Shown: positions 39,212-48,300 of the stretch, one piece after another
Position numbering within the stretch: the stretch's first letter is position 1
Layout: each line of letters begins with the position of its first letter
NCBI GenBank assembly: GCA_964437445.1
Contig: CAYTGR010000021.1
Span: forward strand, 1 to 64,000
Source of the DNA: CAYTGR01 sp964437445
GTDB lineage: Bacteria > Chloroflexota > Anaerolineae > B4-G1 > SLSP01
DNA length: 64,000 nucleotides
Reading direction: 5' to 3'
Notes under the pieces: generated by a model
Seen by the model: only the letters and a program-made list of their open reading frames with translations
Told to the model about the DNA's origin: nothing
Database searches by the model: none
Position numbers and translations under genes: made by a program

Positions 39212-41292
39212 AACCTATGAGATTCTCACCTGACTCGTCAAGGGGTGAGCGGTGGACATTGTACCGCCGCGCGGCCGGCGCCGCGCTGCTCAAATTGGAC
39301 CCCCGCCAGATGGTCCGCAATCCGGTGATGTTCGTGGTAGAGATCGGGAGCCTGCTGACTACGGGGTTGTGGGTGCAGGCATTGAGCGGCCAGGGTGAGG
39401 CCCCGTCCCGCTTTATCGGTTGGGTGACGCTCTGGCTCTGGTTCACCGTCATCTTTGCGAATTTTGCCGAGGCGTTGGCCGAGGGACGAGGCAAAGCACA
39501 GGCGGAAGCGTTACGCCGTGCCCGTTGCGAGACCGTCGCCAAGCAGCTGCGCGAGCCTCGCCGTGGCACACCGGTCACACAAGTGGCCTCCACGGCGCTG
39601 CGCGCGGGTCACTGGGTGCTGGTGGAGGCCGGCGACCTCATTCCAGCGGACGGCGAGGTCGTGGAGGGTATCGCGGCAGTGGACGAGAGCGCCATCACCG
39701 GCGAGAGTGCCCCCGTGATCCGCGAATCCGGCGGCGACCGGAGCGCCGTCACAGGGGGCACTCGCCTCCTCTCCGATTGGCTCATCGTGCGCATCACCGC
39801 CAATCCGGGCCAGGGTTTTGTGGATCGGATGATCAACCTGATAGAAGGCGCGCGGCGGCAAAAAACCCCCAACGAAATCGCGCTGAGCATTCTGCTGGCC
39901 GGTTTCACGCTGATTTTTCTGCTGGTCTGCGCTACGCTCCTGCCCTATTCCCTGTACGCGGTCAAGGTAGCCGGCGCTGGCGCTCCCATTTCGTTGACGG
40001 GGCTGATTGCCCTGCTGGTCTGTCTGATCCCGACCACGATTGGCGGGTTGTTGTCGGCAATCGGCATCGCCGGCATGGACCGGTTGATCCGGCGCAACGT
40101 GATTGCGCTCTCCGGGCGGGCTGTAGAAGCTGCCGGTGACGTAGACGTGTTGTTACTGGATAAAACCGGCACGATCACCCTGGGCAACCGTCAGGCCGTG
40201 GAATTTATCCCGGTCAAGGGAATCAGCGAACGTGAACTGGCCGAACTGGCGCAGCTGGCCTCATTGGCCGACGAGACGCCGGAGGGCCGGAGTATCGTGG
40301 TACTGGCAAAAGAGCGGTATGGGCTGCGCGGCCGTCCCAGCAGTGCCGAGCCCGCCCTGCATTTTGTCCCCTTTGCAGCGCAAACCCGGATGAGTGGAGT
40401 TGACCTCAACGGCTTGACCCTGCGCAAAGGGGCACCCGATACCATGATCGCGTATGTGGAAGCCTCGGGGCACCTTATCCCGGCGGAATTGCAGACCGCT
40501 GTGGAACGCATTGCCCGTACTGGCGGGACGCCGCTGGTGGTCACGCGCAACGGTCAGGCCGTGGGAGTCATTCACCTCAAGGACGTAGTGAAAGGTGGCA
40601 TCAAGGAACGTTTTGCGCAGCTCCGCCGCATGGGGATCAAAACCGTGATGATCACCGGTGACAATCCCTTGACCGCGGCGGCCATTGCGGCCGAGGCCGG
40701 CGTGGACGATTTCCTGGCACAGGCGACGCCGGAAGCAAAACTCAGGCTGATTCGCGAATATCAGGCCGGTGGGCGGTTAGTGGCGATGACCGGCGACGGC
40801 ACCAACGACGCACCGGCCCTGGCGCAAGCCGATGTCGCCGTGGCGATGAACACCGGCACGCAGCCAGCGCGTGAGGCGGCCAACCTGGTGGACCTGGACA
40901 GTAACCCGACCAAGCTCATTGAGATCGTGGAGATCGGCAAACAGCTGTTGATGACACGCGGCGCTTTGACCACCTTCAGCATCGCCAACGACGTCTCCAA
41001 GTACTTCGCCATCATCCCGGCGGCTTTTGCGGCCACCTACCCGGCGCTGAATGCCCTCAACCTGATGCACCTGGCGACGCCGCAGAGCGCCATTCTCTCA
41101 GCGGTGATTTTCAATGCACTGATCATCGTGGCACTGATTCCCCTGGCGCTGCGGGGGGTGCCGTACCGGCCATTGGGTGCAGCGCAGCTCTTGCGCGACA
41201 ATTTGCTCATTTACGGCCTGGGCGGACTGATCGCCCCCTTTATCGGCATCAAGCTGATTGACTGGTTGTTGGTATTGTTGGGGCTGTCCTGA
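39208..41292 (+). CDS. kdpB: Potassium-transporting ATPase ATP-binding subunit KdpB
   Basis: 694 residues. P-type ATPase pump subunit: TGES at 164-167, phosphorylation site DKTGTIT with Asp318, nucleotide domain ending in KDVVKGG, then MITGDNPLTAAAIA and MTGDGTNDAPALAQADVAVAMNTGTQ. The last TM helices carry the NLMHL segment. Uses ATP hydrolysis to drive K+ import through KdpA. Followed by a decayed leader unit before kdpC rather than the usual tight junction. Confidence 0.98.
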   Translation: MKPMRFSPDSSRGERWTLYRRAAGAALLKLDPRQMVRNPVMFVVEIGSLLTTGLWVQALSGQGEAPSRFIGWVTLWLWFTVIFANFAEALAEGRGKAQAEALRRARCETVAKQLREPRRGTPVTQVASTALRAGHWVLVEAGDLIPADGEVVEGIAAVDESAITGESAPVIRESGGDRSAVTGGTRLLSDWLIVRITANPGQGFVDRMINLIEGARRQKTPNEIALSILLAGFTLIFLLVCATLLPYSLYAVKVAGAGAPISLTGLIALLVCLIPTTIGGLLSAIGIAGMDRLIRRNVIALSGRAVEAAGDVDVLLLDKTGTITLGNRQAVEFIPVKGISERELAELAQLASLADETPEGRSIVVLAKERYGLRGRPSSAEPALHFVPFAAQTRMSGVDLNGLTLRKGAPDTMIAYVEASGHLIPAELQTAVERIARTGGTPLVVTRNGQAVGVIHLKDVVKGGIKERFAQLRRMGIKTVMITGDNPLTAAAIAAEAGVDDFLAQATPEAKLRLIREYQAGGRLVAMTGDGTNDAPALAQADVAVAMNTGTQPAREAANLVDLDSNPTKLIEIVEIGKQLLMTRGALTTFSIANDVSKYFAIIPAAFAATYPALNALNLMHLATPQSAILSAVIFNALIIVALIPLALRGVPYRPLGAAQLLRDNLLIYGLGGLIAPFIGIKLIDWLLVLLGLS

Positions 41293-41303
41293 GGGGTATT
41301 TTT

Positions 41304-41347
41304 AATTCCCCCCGAACCAGAGGTTCACCAGCGGTAAGATGAAAATG
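41304..41347 (+). repeat. Decayed leader unit copy h between kdpB and kdpC
   Basis: AATTCCCC, then CCG in place of the ATG, AAC, a one-base insertion, and TTCACCAGCGG...ATGAAAAT as in intact copies. No nine-codon frame remains. It is followed by two hairpin pairs (GGGCG/CGCCC region and CACGAAT/ATTCGTG) and by TTTTTCAAAGGACTGAA before the kdpC ATG, 136 nt from the CCG. It sits 19 nt after the kdpB stop, like the other copies behind upstream genes. Confidence 0.55.
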
Positions 41348-41447
41348 GGCGCGTTAGCCGCCCAAGAATGAAACATGAAGGCACGAATCGCACCGCGATC
41401 ATTCGGGCATTCGTGGACGGCCAGAGATCATTTTTCAAAGGACTGAA

Positions 41448-42020
41448 ATGCTGACCCAATTGAGACCTGCATTGGTTTTGCTCCTGGCGTTGACCTTGCT
41501 CACAGGCATCGTTTATCCGCTGGTCGTGACGGGAGCGGCCCAACTGCTCTTCCCCCATCAGGCTAACGGCAGCTTGATCGTCCAGGAGGGACAGATTCGC
41601 GGCTCGGCGTTGATCGGGCAATCCTTTACCGGGCCACGTTACTTCTGGGGGCGCCCCTCGGCTACGGCGCTCTTCCCCTACAACGCGGCAGCCTCTGGTG
41701 GCTCCAACCTGGGCCCGACCAACCCGGCATGGATGACGGCCGTTCAGGCACGGGTGGCAACGCTGCGCGCGGCAGACCCCGAGGCCACTGCCCCCGTGCC
41801 GGTGGACCTGGTCACAGCTTCCGGCAGCGGGTTGGACCCGCACATCAGCGTGGCAGCGGCGCTGTATCAAGCGCCGCGCGTGGCACGAGCGCGGCAGCTG
41901 CCCCCTGAACAGGTGCTGGCCCTGATTCAACAGCAGACGACGGGCCGCACCTTGGGATTGCTCGGCGCGCCCCGGGTCAACGTGCTCCTGCTCAATTTGG
42001 CGCTGGATGGTGTAAAATAG
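41448..42020 (+). CDS. kdpC: Potassium-transporting ATPase subunit KdpC
   Basis: 190 residues. One N-terminal TM (LRPALVLLLALTLLTGIVYPLVVTGAAQ), then GSLIVQEGQIRGSALIGQSFTGPRYFWGRPSA, the conserved SGGSNLGPTNPA block, PVDLVTASGSGLDPHISVAAALYQAPRVARAR and GLLGAPRVNVLLLNLALD at the end: complete KdpC. Acts in assembly and ATP affinity of the Kdp pump. ATG 41448 is behind CAAAGGACTGAA. Confidence 0.97.
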   Translation: MLTQLRPALVLLLALTLLTGIVYPLVVTGAAQLLFPHQANGSLIVQEGQIRGSALIGQSFTGPRYFWGRPSATALFPYNAAASGGSNLGPTNPAWMTAVQARVATLRAADPEATAPVPVDLVTASGSGLDPHISVAAALYQAPRVARARQLPPEQVLALIQQQTTGRTLGLLGAPRVNVLLLNLALDGVK

Positions 42021-42079
42021 AGGGAAAACATGGTGTGTCATCCATGAATCACCCATCATGGATGGGAGGGCCTTATGTT

Positions 42080-44740
42080 ATGAATGAGCGTCCTGATCCT
42101 GATACCTTGCTGGCACGGGTGCAGGCCGAGGAGCAACAACCGACCCGCGGCCGGCTCAAAATTTTCCTTGGCTACGCGGCCGGGGTAGGCAAAACCTACG
42201 CGATGTTGGAGGCAGCCCACCAGCGGCAGGCCGAAGGTGTGGACGTGGTCGTGGCCTATGTGGAGACACACGGACGCGCCGAGACCGAGGCCCTGCTACA
42301 AGGGCTGGAGGTGCTCCCGCGCCGGCGCGTGGAGTATCGCGAGCTCGCCCTGTCGGAGCTGGATGTGGATGCAGTGTTAGCACGCCGGCCCCAGCTGGTC
42401 CTCATTGACGAACTGGCGCACACCAATGCGCCCGGCTCGCGCCACCTCAAACGGTATCAGGATGTAGCGGAACTGCTGAACAACGGGATTGATGTTTACA
42501 CCACGCTCAACATCCAACACCTGGAAAGCCTCAACGATGTGGTGGCACAAATCACGGGCGTCACGGTACGTGAGACGATCCCTGATCGGGTGTTGGACGC
42601 CGCCGCCGAACTGGAACTGGTGGACCTGCCCCCCGATGAATTGCTGCGGCGACTCCAAGACGGCAAGGTCTATGTGCCCGACCAGGCCGCACGCGCCATC
42701 CAGAAATTCTTCCGTGCCGGCAACCTCACCGCACTGCGGGAACTTGCCATGCGGCGCGCAGCTGAGCGGGTAGATGACCAGATGCTGGCCTATATGCAAA
42801 CCCGCGCGATTCCAGGGCCCTGGCCGGCCAAGGACCACCTGCTGGTCTGCGTCAGCGTCAATGCCCTGGCCGAACGGCTCGTCCGTAGCGCCCGGCGACT
42901 GGCTGACGAATTGGACGCGACCTGGACAGTCATCTACGTGGAAACTTACGAACATGCCCGACTCAAGCCGGCGACCAGAGAACAGATCACGCGCATCCTG
43001 CGCCTGGCCGAAGAGCTGGGCGGCCAAACCGTCACGTTGCCGGGACGCACGACGGCCGAGGCCGTTCTCGCGTATGCCTACCAGCACAACGTGACTAAAA
43101 TCATCGTGGGGAAGCCCATCCATCCACGCTGGTATGAGGCGCTGCGCCGCCCGGTCGTGGACCAGCTCATCCACGCCAGCGGGCCCATTGACGTGTATGT
43201 CATCAGCGGAACGCCGGAAGCGCCCAAACTCCTGACCGCTGAGAACTGGTATCCCCATCGCCCGCTGGGGCGTTACCTGGGAAGCCTCCTGCTGGTCGGT
43301 GCCGGCATGGGGTTGAGTACATTAGTTTACAATTTCCTATCCCCCACTAACCTGGTGATGATTTACCTGCTCATGGTCGTCATCGCCGCGTTTTACCTGG
43401 GTCGCGGGCCGGCGTTGCTGGCCGCCATCCTCAGTGTCGTGGTCTTTGATTTCTTTTTCATACCTCCCTATTTCACCCTGGCCGTCTCGGATTCAGAATA
43501 TCTGCTGACGTTTGTAGGACTGTTGGTGGTCGGGTTGGTGATCAGCAACCTGGCCGTGCGAGTCCGCGTCCAGGCGGAGGTAGCCGAGCATCGCGCGGTA
43601 CAGACGGCGGAACTGTACACGCTCAGCCGGGACCTAGCTGTGACGCGCGACCTGGACGCGATTTTGCAGGCGGTGATCATCCACCTGGGGCAAACGTTTA
43701 GCCGCGACGTGGTCATTCTGCTCCCCACCGCCACCGGGATCCACCCCCGGGCCCTCAGCCCCGGCTTTGAACTGCACGAGAACGAATTGGCCGCAGCGAA
43801 CTGGTCTTTTCAGCACGGTCAACCCGCCGGGCGTGGCACCGACACCCTCGCGGCGATTGGTGTGCATTACCTGCCGCTCAAAACCGCGCGGGGTGTGGTG
43901 GGCGTGCTGGGAGTGAAACCCACCGATCCGACCCAATACCTCACTTCCGACCAGCGGCAATTGTTGGAAGCGTTCGCCGGTCAAGCTGCGCTGGCGATTG
44001 AAAGGGCGCAGCTGGCCGAACAGGCGCACCAGGCCGAGCTGCTGCAGGCCACAGAAAAACTGCAAACAGCGCTGCTCAATTCCATCTCGCACGACCTGCG
44101 CACCCCCCTGGTCTCCATCACCGGCGCGCTCAGCAGCCTGCAGGAAGATGAAGACCTGGACGAGACTGCGCGCGCCAACCTGGTAGAAAATGCCCGCGAA
44201 GAGGCCGAACGGCTCAACCGGCTGGTCGGCAACCTGTTGGATATGACGCGCATTGAAGCGGGCGTCCTGAAAGTGGCCCGCGAGCCGTGCGATGTGCTGG
44301 AGATCATCAGCGCGGCCTTGGAGCCGTTGACCGAGCGACTGCGCGGCCGGCCCGTGACCGTGGAGGCACCGCCGGAGCTGCCGCTGGTCCCGCTGGATTT
44401 TGTGCTAATGGCCCAGGTGCTGATCAACTTGCTGGACAATGCACTGAAATATTCGCCACCCACCACACCGCTCACAATCTCAGCCCAGCTGGCAGCGGAT
44501 GAAATCGTGATCCAGGTAGCTGACCGGGGGATCGGCATTCCGCCGGAGGACTTGAACCATGTCTTTGACAAGTTTTTCCGGGTCCATCACCCGGGACAGG
44601 TCAGCGGCACCGGTTTGGGACTTTCCATCTGTAAGGGGATCGTGGAGGCGCACGGTGGGCGTATCAGCGCCCAAAATCGCACCGGCGGCGGCGTGATCAT
44701 GACGGTAGCGCTGCCACTGCATCCCGTAGAGACTTCATAG
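42080..44740 (+). CDS. kdpD: Osmosensitive K+ channel histidine kinase KdpD
   Basis: 886 residues. KdpD N-terminal domain with Walker-type loop GYAAGVGKTYAMLEAA and ELAHTNAPGSRH; a USP-like domain (residues about 250-365, LLVCVSVNALAERLVRSARRLAD); four TM helices (about 395-500); a GAF-type domain (about 520-640); HisKA with SISHDLRTPLVSITG; and HATPase with DNALKYS, DRGIGIPPED and GTGLGLSICKGIVEAHGG. It senses low K+ and phosphorylates KdpE. ATG 42080 (MNERPDPDTLL) is chosen for family similarity; upstream in-frame ATGs at 42035 and 42062 exist. 59 nt separate it from kdpC. Confidence 0.96.
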   Translation: MNERPDPDTLLARVQAEEQQPTRGRLKIFLGYAAGVGKTYAMLEAAHQRQAEGVDVVVAYVETHGRAETEALLQGLEVLPRRRVEYRELALSELDVDAVLARRPQLVLIDELAHTNAPGSRHLKRYQDVAELLNNGIDVYTTLNIQHLESLNDVVAQITGVTVRETIPDRVLDAAAELELVDLPPDELLRRLQDGKVYVPDQAARAIQKFFRAGNLTALRELAMRRAAERVDDQMLAYMQTRAIPGPWPAKDHLLVCVSVNALAERLVRSARRLADELDATWTVIYVETYEHARLKPATREQITRILRLAEELGGQTVTLPGRTTAEAVLAYAYQHNVTKIIVGKPIHPRWYEALRRPVVDQLIHASGPIDVYVISGTPEAPKLLTAENWYPHRPLGRYLGSLLLVGAGMGLSTLVYNFLSPTNLVMIYLLMVVIAAFYLGRGPALLAAILSVVVFDFFFIPPYFTLAVSDSEYLLTFVGLLVVGLVISNLAVRVRVQAEVAEHRAVQTAELYTLSRDLAVTRDLDAILQAVIIHLGQTFSRDVVILLPTATGIHPRALSPGFELHENELAAANWSFQHGQPAGRGTDTLAAIGVHYLPLKTARGVVGVLGVKPTDPTQYLTSDQRQLLEAFAGQAALAIERAQLAEQAHQAELLQATEKLQTALLNSISHDLRTPLVSITGALSSLQEDEDLDETARANLVENAREEAERLNRLVGNLLDMTRIEAGVLKVAREPCDVLEIISAALEPLTERLRGRPVTVEAPPELPLVPLDFVLMAQVLINLLDNALKYSPPTTPLTISAQLAADEIVIQVADRGIGIPPEDLNHVFDKFFRVHHPGQVSGTGLGLSICKGIVEAHGGRISAQNRTGGGVIMTVALPLHPVETS

Positions 44741-44798
44741 CACCTGCTCTGATTGCAGACTTGTTAACACCCAAAACCTTCAGCCAGGCGGTTAAGCA

Positions 44799-45491
44799 AT
44801 GACCGAAACTAACATCCGGGTATTAATTGTGGACGATGAACCGGCCATCCGGCGCTATCTGCGAGTCTCGCTGACCGCGCACGGGTACACCACCTTTGAG
44901 GCCGCTAATGGTCAGGCCGCCCTCTCCTCGCTGGTAGCCGACCGGCCCGACCTGGTGATCCTGGACTTAGGGTTGCCCGATCTGGACGGGATTGAAGTGA
45001 CCCACCTGTTGCGGGAATGGACGCAGATCCCCATCATTATCCTTTCGGTCCGCGGTCAAGAGGCTGACAAAATCGCCGCGTTAGATGCCGGCGCCGACGA
45101 TTACCTGACCAAACCCTTCAGCGCCGGCGAATTGCTGGCCCGGATGCGAGTGGCGCTCCGGCGTGCCGGTCAAGCGGCCGTGGAGGCGGTGTTCGTCAAC
45201 GGGGAGCTCACCGTGGACCTGACGCGGCGACTGGTCACGATGGCCGGGCACGAAGTGCAGCTCACGCCGACAGAATATGACCTGCTGCGCATCCTGATCA
45301 CCAACGCCGGCAAGGTACTCACCCATCACTATTTACTACGCGCCGTCTGGGGAATGGGTTACGAACAGGAAATGCATCTGCTGCGTGTCAACATCAGCAA
45401 CCTGCGCCGCAAGATTGAAACCGACCCGGCGCGTCCCCAGTACATCCTGACCGAACCCGGTGTGGGGTACCGGTTGCGGGTTAATACGTGA
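44799..45491 (+). CDS. kdpE: Response regulator KdpE (OmpR type)
   Basis: 230 residues. Receiver domain with IVDDEPAIRRYL, phospho-acceptor Asp56 (LVILDLGLPDLDG), and YLTKPFSAGELLARM; C-terminal OmpR/PhoB winged helix (HEVQLTPTEYDLLRILITNAGKVLTHHYLLRAVWG and LRRKIETDPARPQYILTEPGVGYRL). Activates kdpFABC when phosphorylated by KdpD. Directly downstream of kdpD. Confidence 0.97.
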   Translation: MTETNIRVLIVDDEPAIRRYLRVSLTAHGYTTFEAANGQAALSSLVADRPDLVILDLGLPDLDGIEVTHLLREWTQIPIIILSVRGQEADKIAALDAGADDYLTKPFSAGELLARMRVALRRAGQAAVEAVFVNGELTVDLTRRLVTMAGHEVQLTPTEYDLLRILITNAGKVLTHHYLLRAVWGMGYEQEMHLLRVNISNLRRKIETDPARPQYILTEPGVGYRLRVNT

Positions 45492-45531
45492 CCACTCCTC
45501 CAGGTAGCCGGTTGATCCGGCCCCGGAGTGG
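45492..45531. terminator. Hairpin between kdpE and the convergent oxidoreductase gene
   Basis: CCACTCC / GGAGTGG outer arms with an internal CCGG pair, immediately after the kdpE stop; no T run. Confidence 0.35.
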
Positions 45532-45594
45532 CCTGAAGGCCGTTCCGCAATTGTTTGAAGTTCTCGCGGACATCCGGGAAACGCCTGCCAGGAA

Positions 45595-47085
45595 TCAAGG
45601 GCATGTTGGAGAACAATGCTTATCTAAGGCACGGTAGTCATCCAGCACCAGCTGAGACACCTTGACGGCAGAATCAACCGCCTGGTGGGTGCCCAGGCCA
45701 AAACCGCCGGCATCGCCGCCGACGTAGTACAACCCCGCCATCGGGGACCTGCCACTCAGGCGCTCGTCGCCGTACTGCGTCACCGAAAGGGCCACCCCGT
45801 AATCCTCACCGCCCCTACCAGGCAGCACACTGTCACGCCCTAACCTGGAAATCTCTAAAGGGCCGAACGTTTCTTCTCGCTCAATGTGCTCCAGGATGTC
45901 CGGCTGCATCCTGACGGCAATCTTCTTGACCTGCGCGAGATACGGCTGGATATTGACGCCCGGATCGCCTAAACAAGACATACAGGCATACACAATTTGC
46001 TTGCCTTCAGGGGCCAGGCCAGGATACAGCGAAGTGGTACCCAGGTAGACGTAGGAATGCTCAGGGAACTGACCACGTTCCATATTCTCAAAATCAGCGC
46101 GGGTGGAGACGCTGTTATAGGTGATATAGACGTTCATGGGGGAAGTGAGCAATGGTCTGTCCAAAAACCAGCGATACCCCACGTTGGCCAGGTTCATCTC
46201 CAGGCCCTCAACCCAGGCGACATACTCAGGGTCAAACTTCTCCCTGCCAATCAGCTTCAAAACCGTGGGCTGGATGCCGGCATTACTGATAACGATAGGG
46301 GCGCTATAGACCATCCCCCCGGCCTCAACCCCCGTGACGTGGCCCTGGTCAACCAGGATTCTCTCAACCCTGGTTTTGAACAAAACCGTGCCGCCATACC
46401 TTTCCACCGCACGGGCGAACCCCTGAAATACGGTTCCTATGCCGCCCTGATAATATCGCCCACCGCCCCAGGCCGCAGTTTGCTGGACGGCGCGGATCAT
46501 GGCGGCCGCGCTCACCCGGTCAGGGGGTGCTTCAAAATAGCCCTCGGTATAAACCGAGAGCAGGTAAGACTTGAGGCTTTGCGGCAGGTGGTAACCATCT
46601 ATGAAATCCAGCGCCGATGTCCCGGCCAGCCGGTCCAGTTGCTCCGGCTTCATGGAAACCATCCGGGCAAAGATCCGCAGGAATTGAAAGAACCCCACCC
46701 AGCTCAGCCCCAACAACCTTCTGAACCCCCACGGGGAAGGGCTCCCATAGGGTATTTCCAGCGTGCGGATTTCCCCGGTGGGCAACTCAAAATAGAACCT
46801 CCCCACCGGGTCCGGATAGATGACTTTCACCTCGTTTTCCAACTCCAGATCGCGAATCAGGCTTTCAAACAACGAGTTGCGGGAGGGTACGGCATTGATC
46901 GGGAACAGCTCATAAGAAAACCCGTCCCGCTGGATCGTCAACATCTTGCCGCCGGCCGTCGCGTTCTTATCCATCAGCAAGACGTGCAAACCGGCTTTGG
47001 CCAGCAGGGCGGCGCTGGCGCTGCCGCCAGGGCCGGCTCCAACCACAATGGCATCGTAGGGGCTATGGTCTGCTGTTGTCATCAT
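45595..47085 (-). CDS. FAD-dependent oxidoreductase, phytoene-desaturase (CrtI)-like
   Basis: 496 residues. N-terminal dinucleotide-binding fold YDAIVVGAGPGGSASAALLAKAGLHVLLMDKN, GGKMLTIQRDGFSYELFP next to it, and a C-terminal FAD signature GLYYVGGDAGGFGLGTHQAVDSA. The middle has GGRYYQGGIGTVFQGFARAVERYGGTVLFKTRVERI, typical of CrtI/retinol-saturase-like enzymes. The substrate is probably a lipid or isoprenoid but is not established. Same strand as, and 48 nt after, the CrtC/AttH-like gene; both are likely controlled by the TetR gene at 48301. Confidence 0.85.
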   Translation of the reverse strand: MMTTADHSPYDAIVVGAGPGGSASAALLAKAGLHVLLMDKNATAGGKMLTIQRDGFSYELFPINAVPSRNSLFESLIRDLELENEVKVIYPDPVGRFYFELPTGEIRTLEIPYGSPSPWGFRRLLGLSWVGFFQFLRIFARMVSMKPEQLDRLAGTSALDFIDGYHLPQSLKSYLLSVYTEGYFEAPPDRVSAAAMIRAVQQTAAWGGGRYYQGGIGTVFQGFARAVERYGGTVLFKTRVERILVDQGHVTGVEAGGMVYSAPIVISNAGIQPTVLKLIGREKFDPEYVAWVEGLEMNLANVGYRWFLDRPLLTSPMNVYITYNSVSTRADFENMERGQFPEHSYVYLGTTSLYPGLAPEGKQIVYACMSCLGDPGVNIQPYLAQVKKIAVRMQPDILEHIEREETFGPLEISRLGRDSVLPGRGGEDYGVALSVTQYGDERLSGRSPMAGLYYVGGDAGGFGLGTHQAVDSAVKVSQLVLDDYRALDKHCSPTCP

Positions 47086-47133
47086 CGCTTTTCTTCCTTG
47101 ACCAAAACCAAAGATCTAACTTAACCGCCCGCC

Positions 47134-48108
47134 TCATTCCACCCTGGTAAACATACGCAAGGGGAATTTTTCGTTATAGACGCCGGGTAGCAGCTCCACA
47201 AAACAGAGACCAACCTGCTGACCCTCCAAGGTGTAGATTCCTGCCAGCTGCTCAAAATAGGCCAGATTCACCTGCCCCTTCAACAGCGGCCGGATGGTGT
47301 AATGTTCATCTTTCAGCCCGGGGACCTCCAAAGTCCAACCGGTAGAGAATTTCATCGCGTTAACCGTCACAAAATCCAATGGCTTGATGGTGTAGTGGGT
47401 CAGGCGCGTGGCTTCACCTTGCCTGGGGATGTAGGTGCCATCCTGATAATGGCTCTGGGGGAAGGTAAATAGCATCATTTCCTCGTCGTCAAAGAACCGC
47501 AGTGAGAACCATTCCCAATGGGTTTTTCTGTCCATGATGCTGTACGGCCCGCCCTGCTTGTCAAACCAGGATTTGCCTTTTACCGTGCCGGGACTCCCCC
47601 TCAGAGTCATCGTGCCCACGGTGGGCATATTGGTATAGGAGTAGTACAGGGTGGTCTCCTTGGGTTCATCCACCCCCATGCGCAATACCCCGTGGTCGCA
47701 ATGCCAGCAGGCACCCTTGCCGTAAGCGAGCTCCAGATCCAGCGTAAAATCCGGGTGGCGGCTGGTGAGGTGCATCCCCTCTGCGCCCTTTGTAATTTGG
47801 GCAAGGTCCCCAAACCGGACGGTCTTCCTGTCAATGGTGATAGCGCTGCTGGTTAAGGCGGTCCTCTGGGAGTAGATGTGTTGGCCGGTAGAGAAATCCG
47901 TCAGTGCCAGCATGAGAACATGGGGAGTTAATAAACGCAGCAAAGGAGTGCGGATCAAGGTGAACTGAAAGGAGAACATCTTCCCGGCTGCATCGGAAAA
48001 ATAGCCGGTGGCATACCACCACTCGGAGGTCTTTTTGTGGCAACCCCATTCTTCTTCAAAACTGCCGTGGTCATACGTACGGTAGGGAATTGCAGTTATT
48101 TTAGCCAT
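47134..48108 (-). CDS. CrtC/AttH-like lipocalin-fold protein
   Basis: 324 residues, soluble, beta-rich. Family pattern of CrtC (carotenoid 1,2-hydratase)/AttH proteins: EEEWGCHKKTSEWWYATGYFSD at the N-terminus (EWWY), ELAYGKGACWHCDHGVLRMG, YYSYTNMPTVGTMTLRGSPGTVKGKSWFDKQGGP in the middle and HWEWFSLRFFDDEEMMLFTFP after it. Next to a CrtI-like oxidoreductase, it suggests modification of an isoprenoid or other hydrophobic substrate. ATG 48108; a perfect consensus promoter lies at 48171-48199. Confidence 0.75.
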   Translation of the reverse strand: MAKITAIPYRTYDHGSFEEEWGCHKKTSEWWYATGYFSDAAGKMFSFQFTLIRTPLLRLLTPHVLMLALTDFSTGQHIYSQRTALTSSAITIDRKTVRFGDLAQITKGAEGMHLTSRHPDFTLDLELAYGKGACWHCDHGVLRMGVDEPKETTLYYSYTNMPTVGTMTLRGSPGTVKGKSWFDKQGGPYSIMDRKTHWEWFSLRFFDDEEMMLFTFPQSHYQDGTYIPRQGEATRLTHYTIKPLDFVTVNAMKFSTGWTLEVPGLKDEHYTIRPLLKGQVNLAYFEQLAGIYTLEGQQVGLCFVELLPGVYNEKFPLRMFTRVE

Positions 48109-48149
48109 ACCGGAACCGTTCTCCCCTCCCCTAAAGATTAGACAGAGTG

Positions 48150-48178
48150 TTGATTTTATGATATATGTGGATTATAAT
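48150..48178 (+). promoter_or_regulatory. Promoter of the TetR gene
   Basis: TTGATT (48150-48155), 17-nt spacer, TATAAT (48173-48178). Its -10 overlaps the -10 of the opposite promoter in ATTATAAT. Confidence 0.7.
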
Positions 48179-48199
48179 GACGCCGTGTTTGCCTGTCAA
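48171..48199 (-). promoter_or_regulatory. Perfect sigma-70 promoter of the CrtC-like/CrtI-like operon
   Basis: TTGACA (48199-48194), 17-nt spacer, TATAAT (48176-48171): full consensus. Shares ATTATAAT with the divergent promoter, so the two cannot be occupied together. Confidence 0.8.
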
Positions 48200-48216
48200 C
48201 CACTAAAATGGCCGAT

Positions 48217-48256
48217 AGTGTACGATTCGCAACATTTCGTAAGCGATTTGTACACT
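48217..48256. promoter_or_regulatory. Inverted repeat, candidate TetR operator
   Basis: Arms AGTGTACGATTCGC and GCGATTTGTACACT match at 12 of 14 positions around a 12-nt spacer. It lies about 40 nt downstream of the start of the TetR transcript and just upstream of the -35 of the opposite promoter. Confidence 0.6.
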
Positions 48257-48300
48257 CCGAACCGGAAAAGCGTCATGAATACCGGGAGGCGATCGAGCAA

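Noticed and set aside
48208..48300. N-terminal 31-residue extension of the TetR protein
   Set aside because: No ribosome site, no family similarity, and it would contain the operator-like inverted repeat; ATG 48301 is better.
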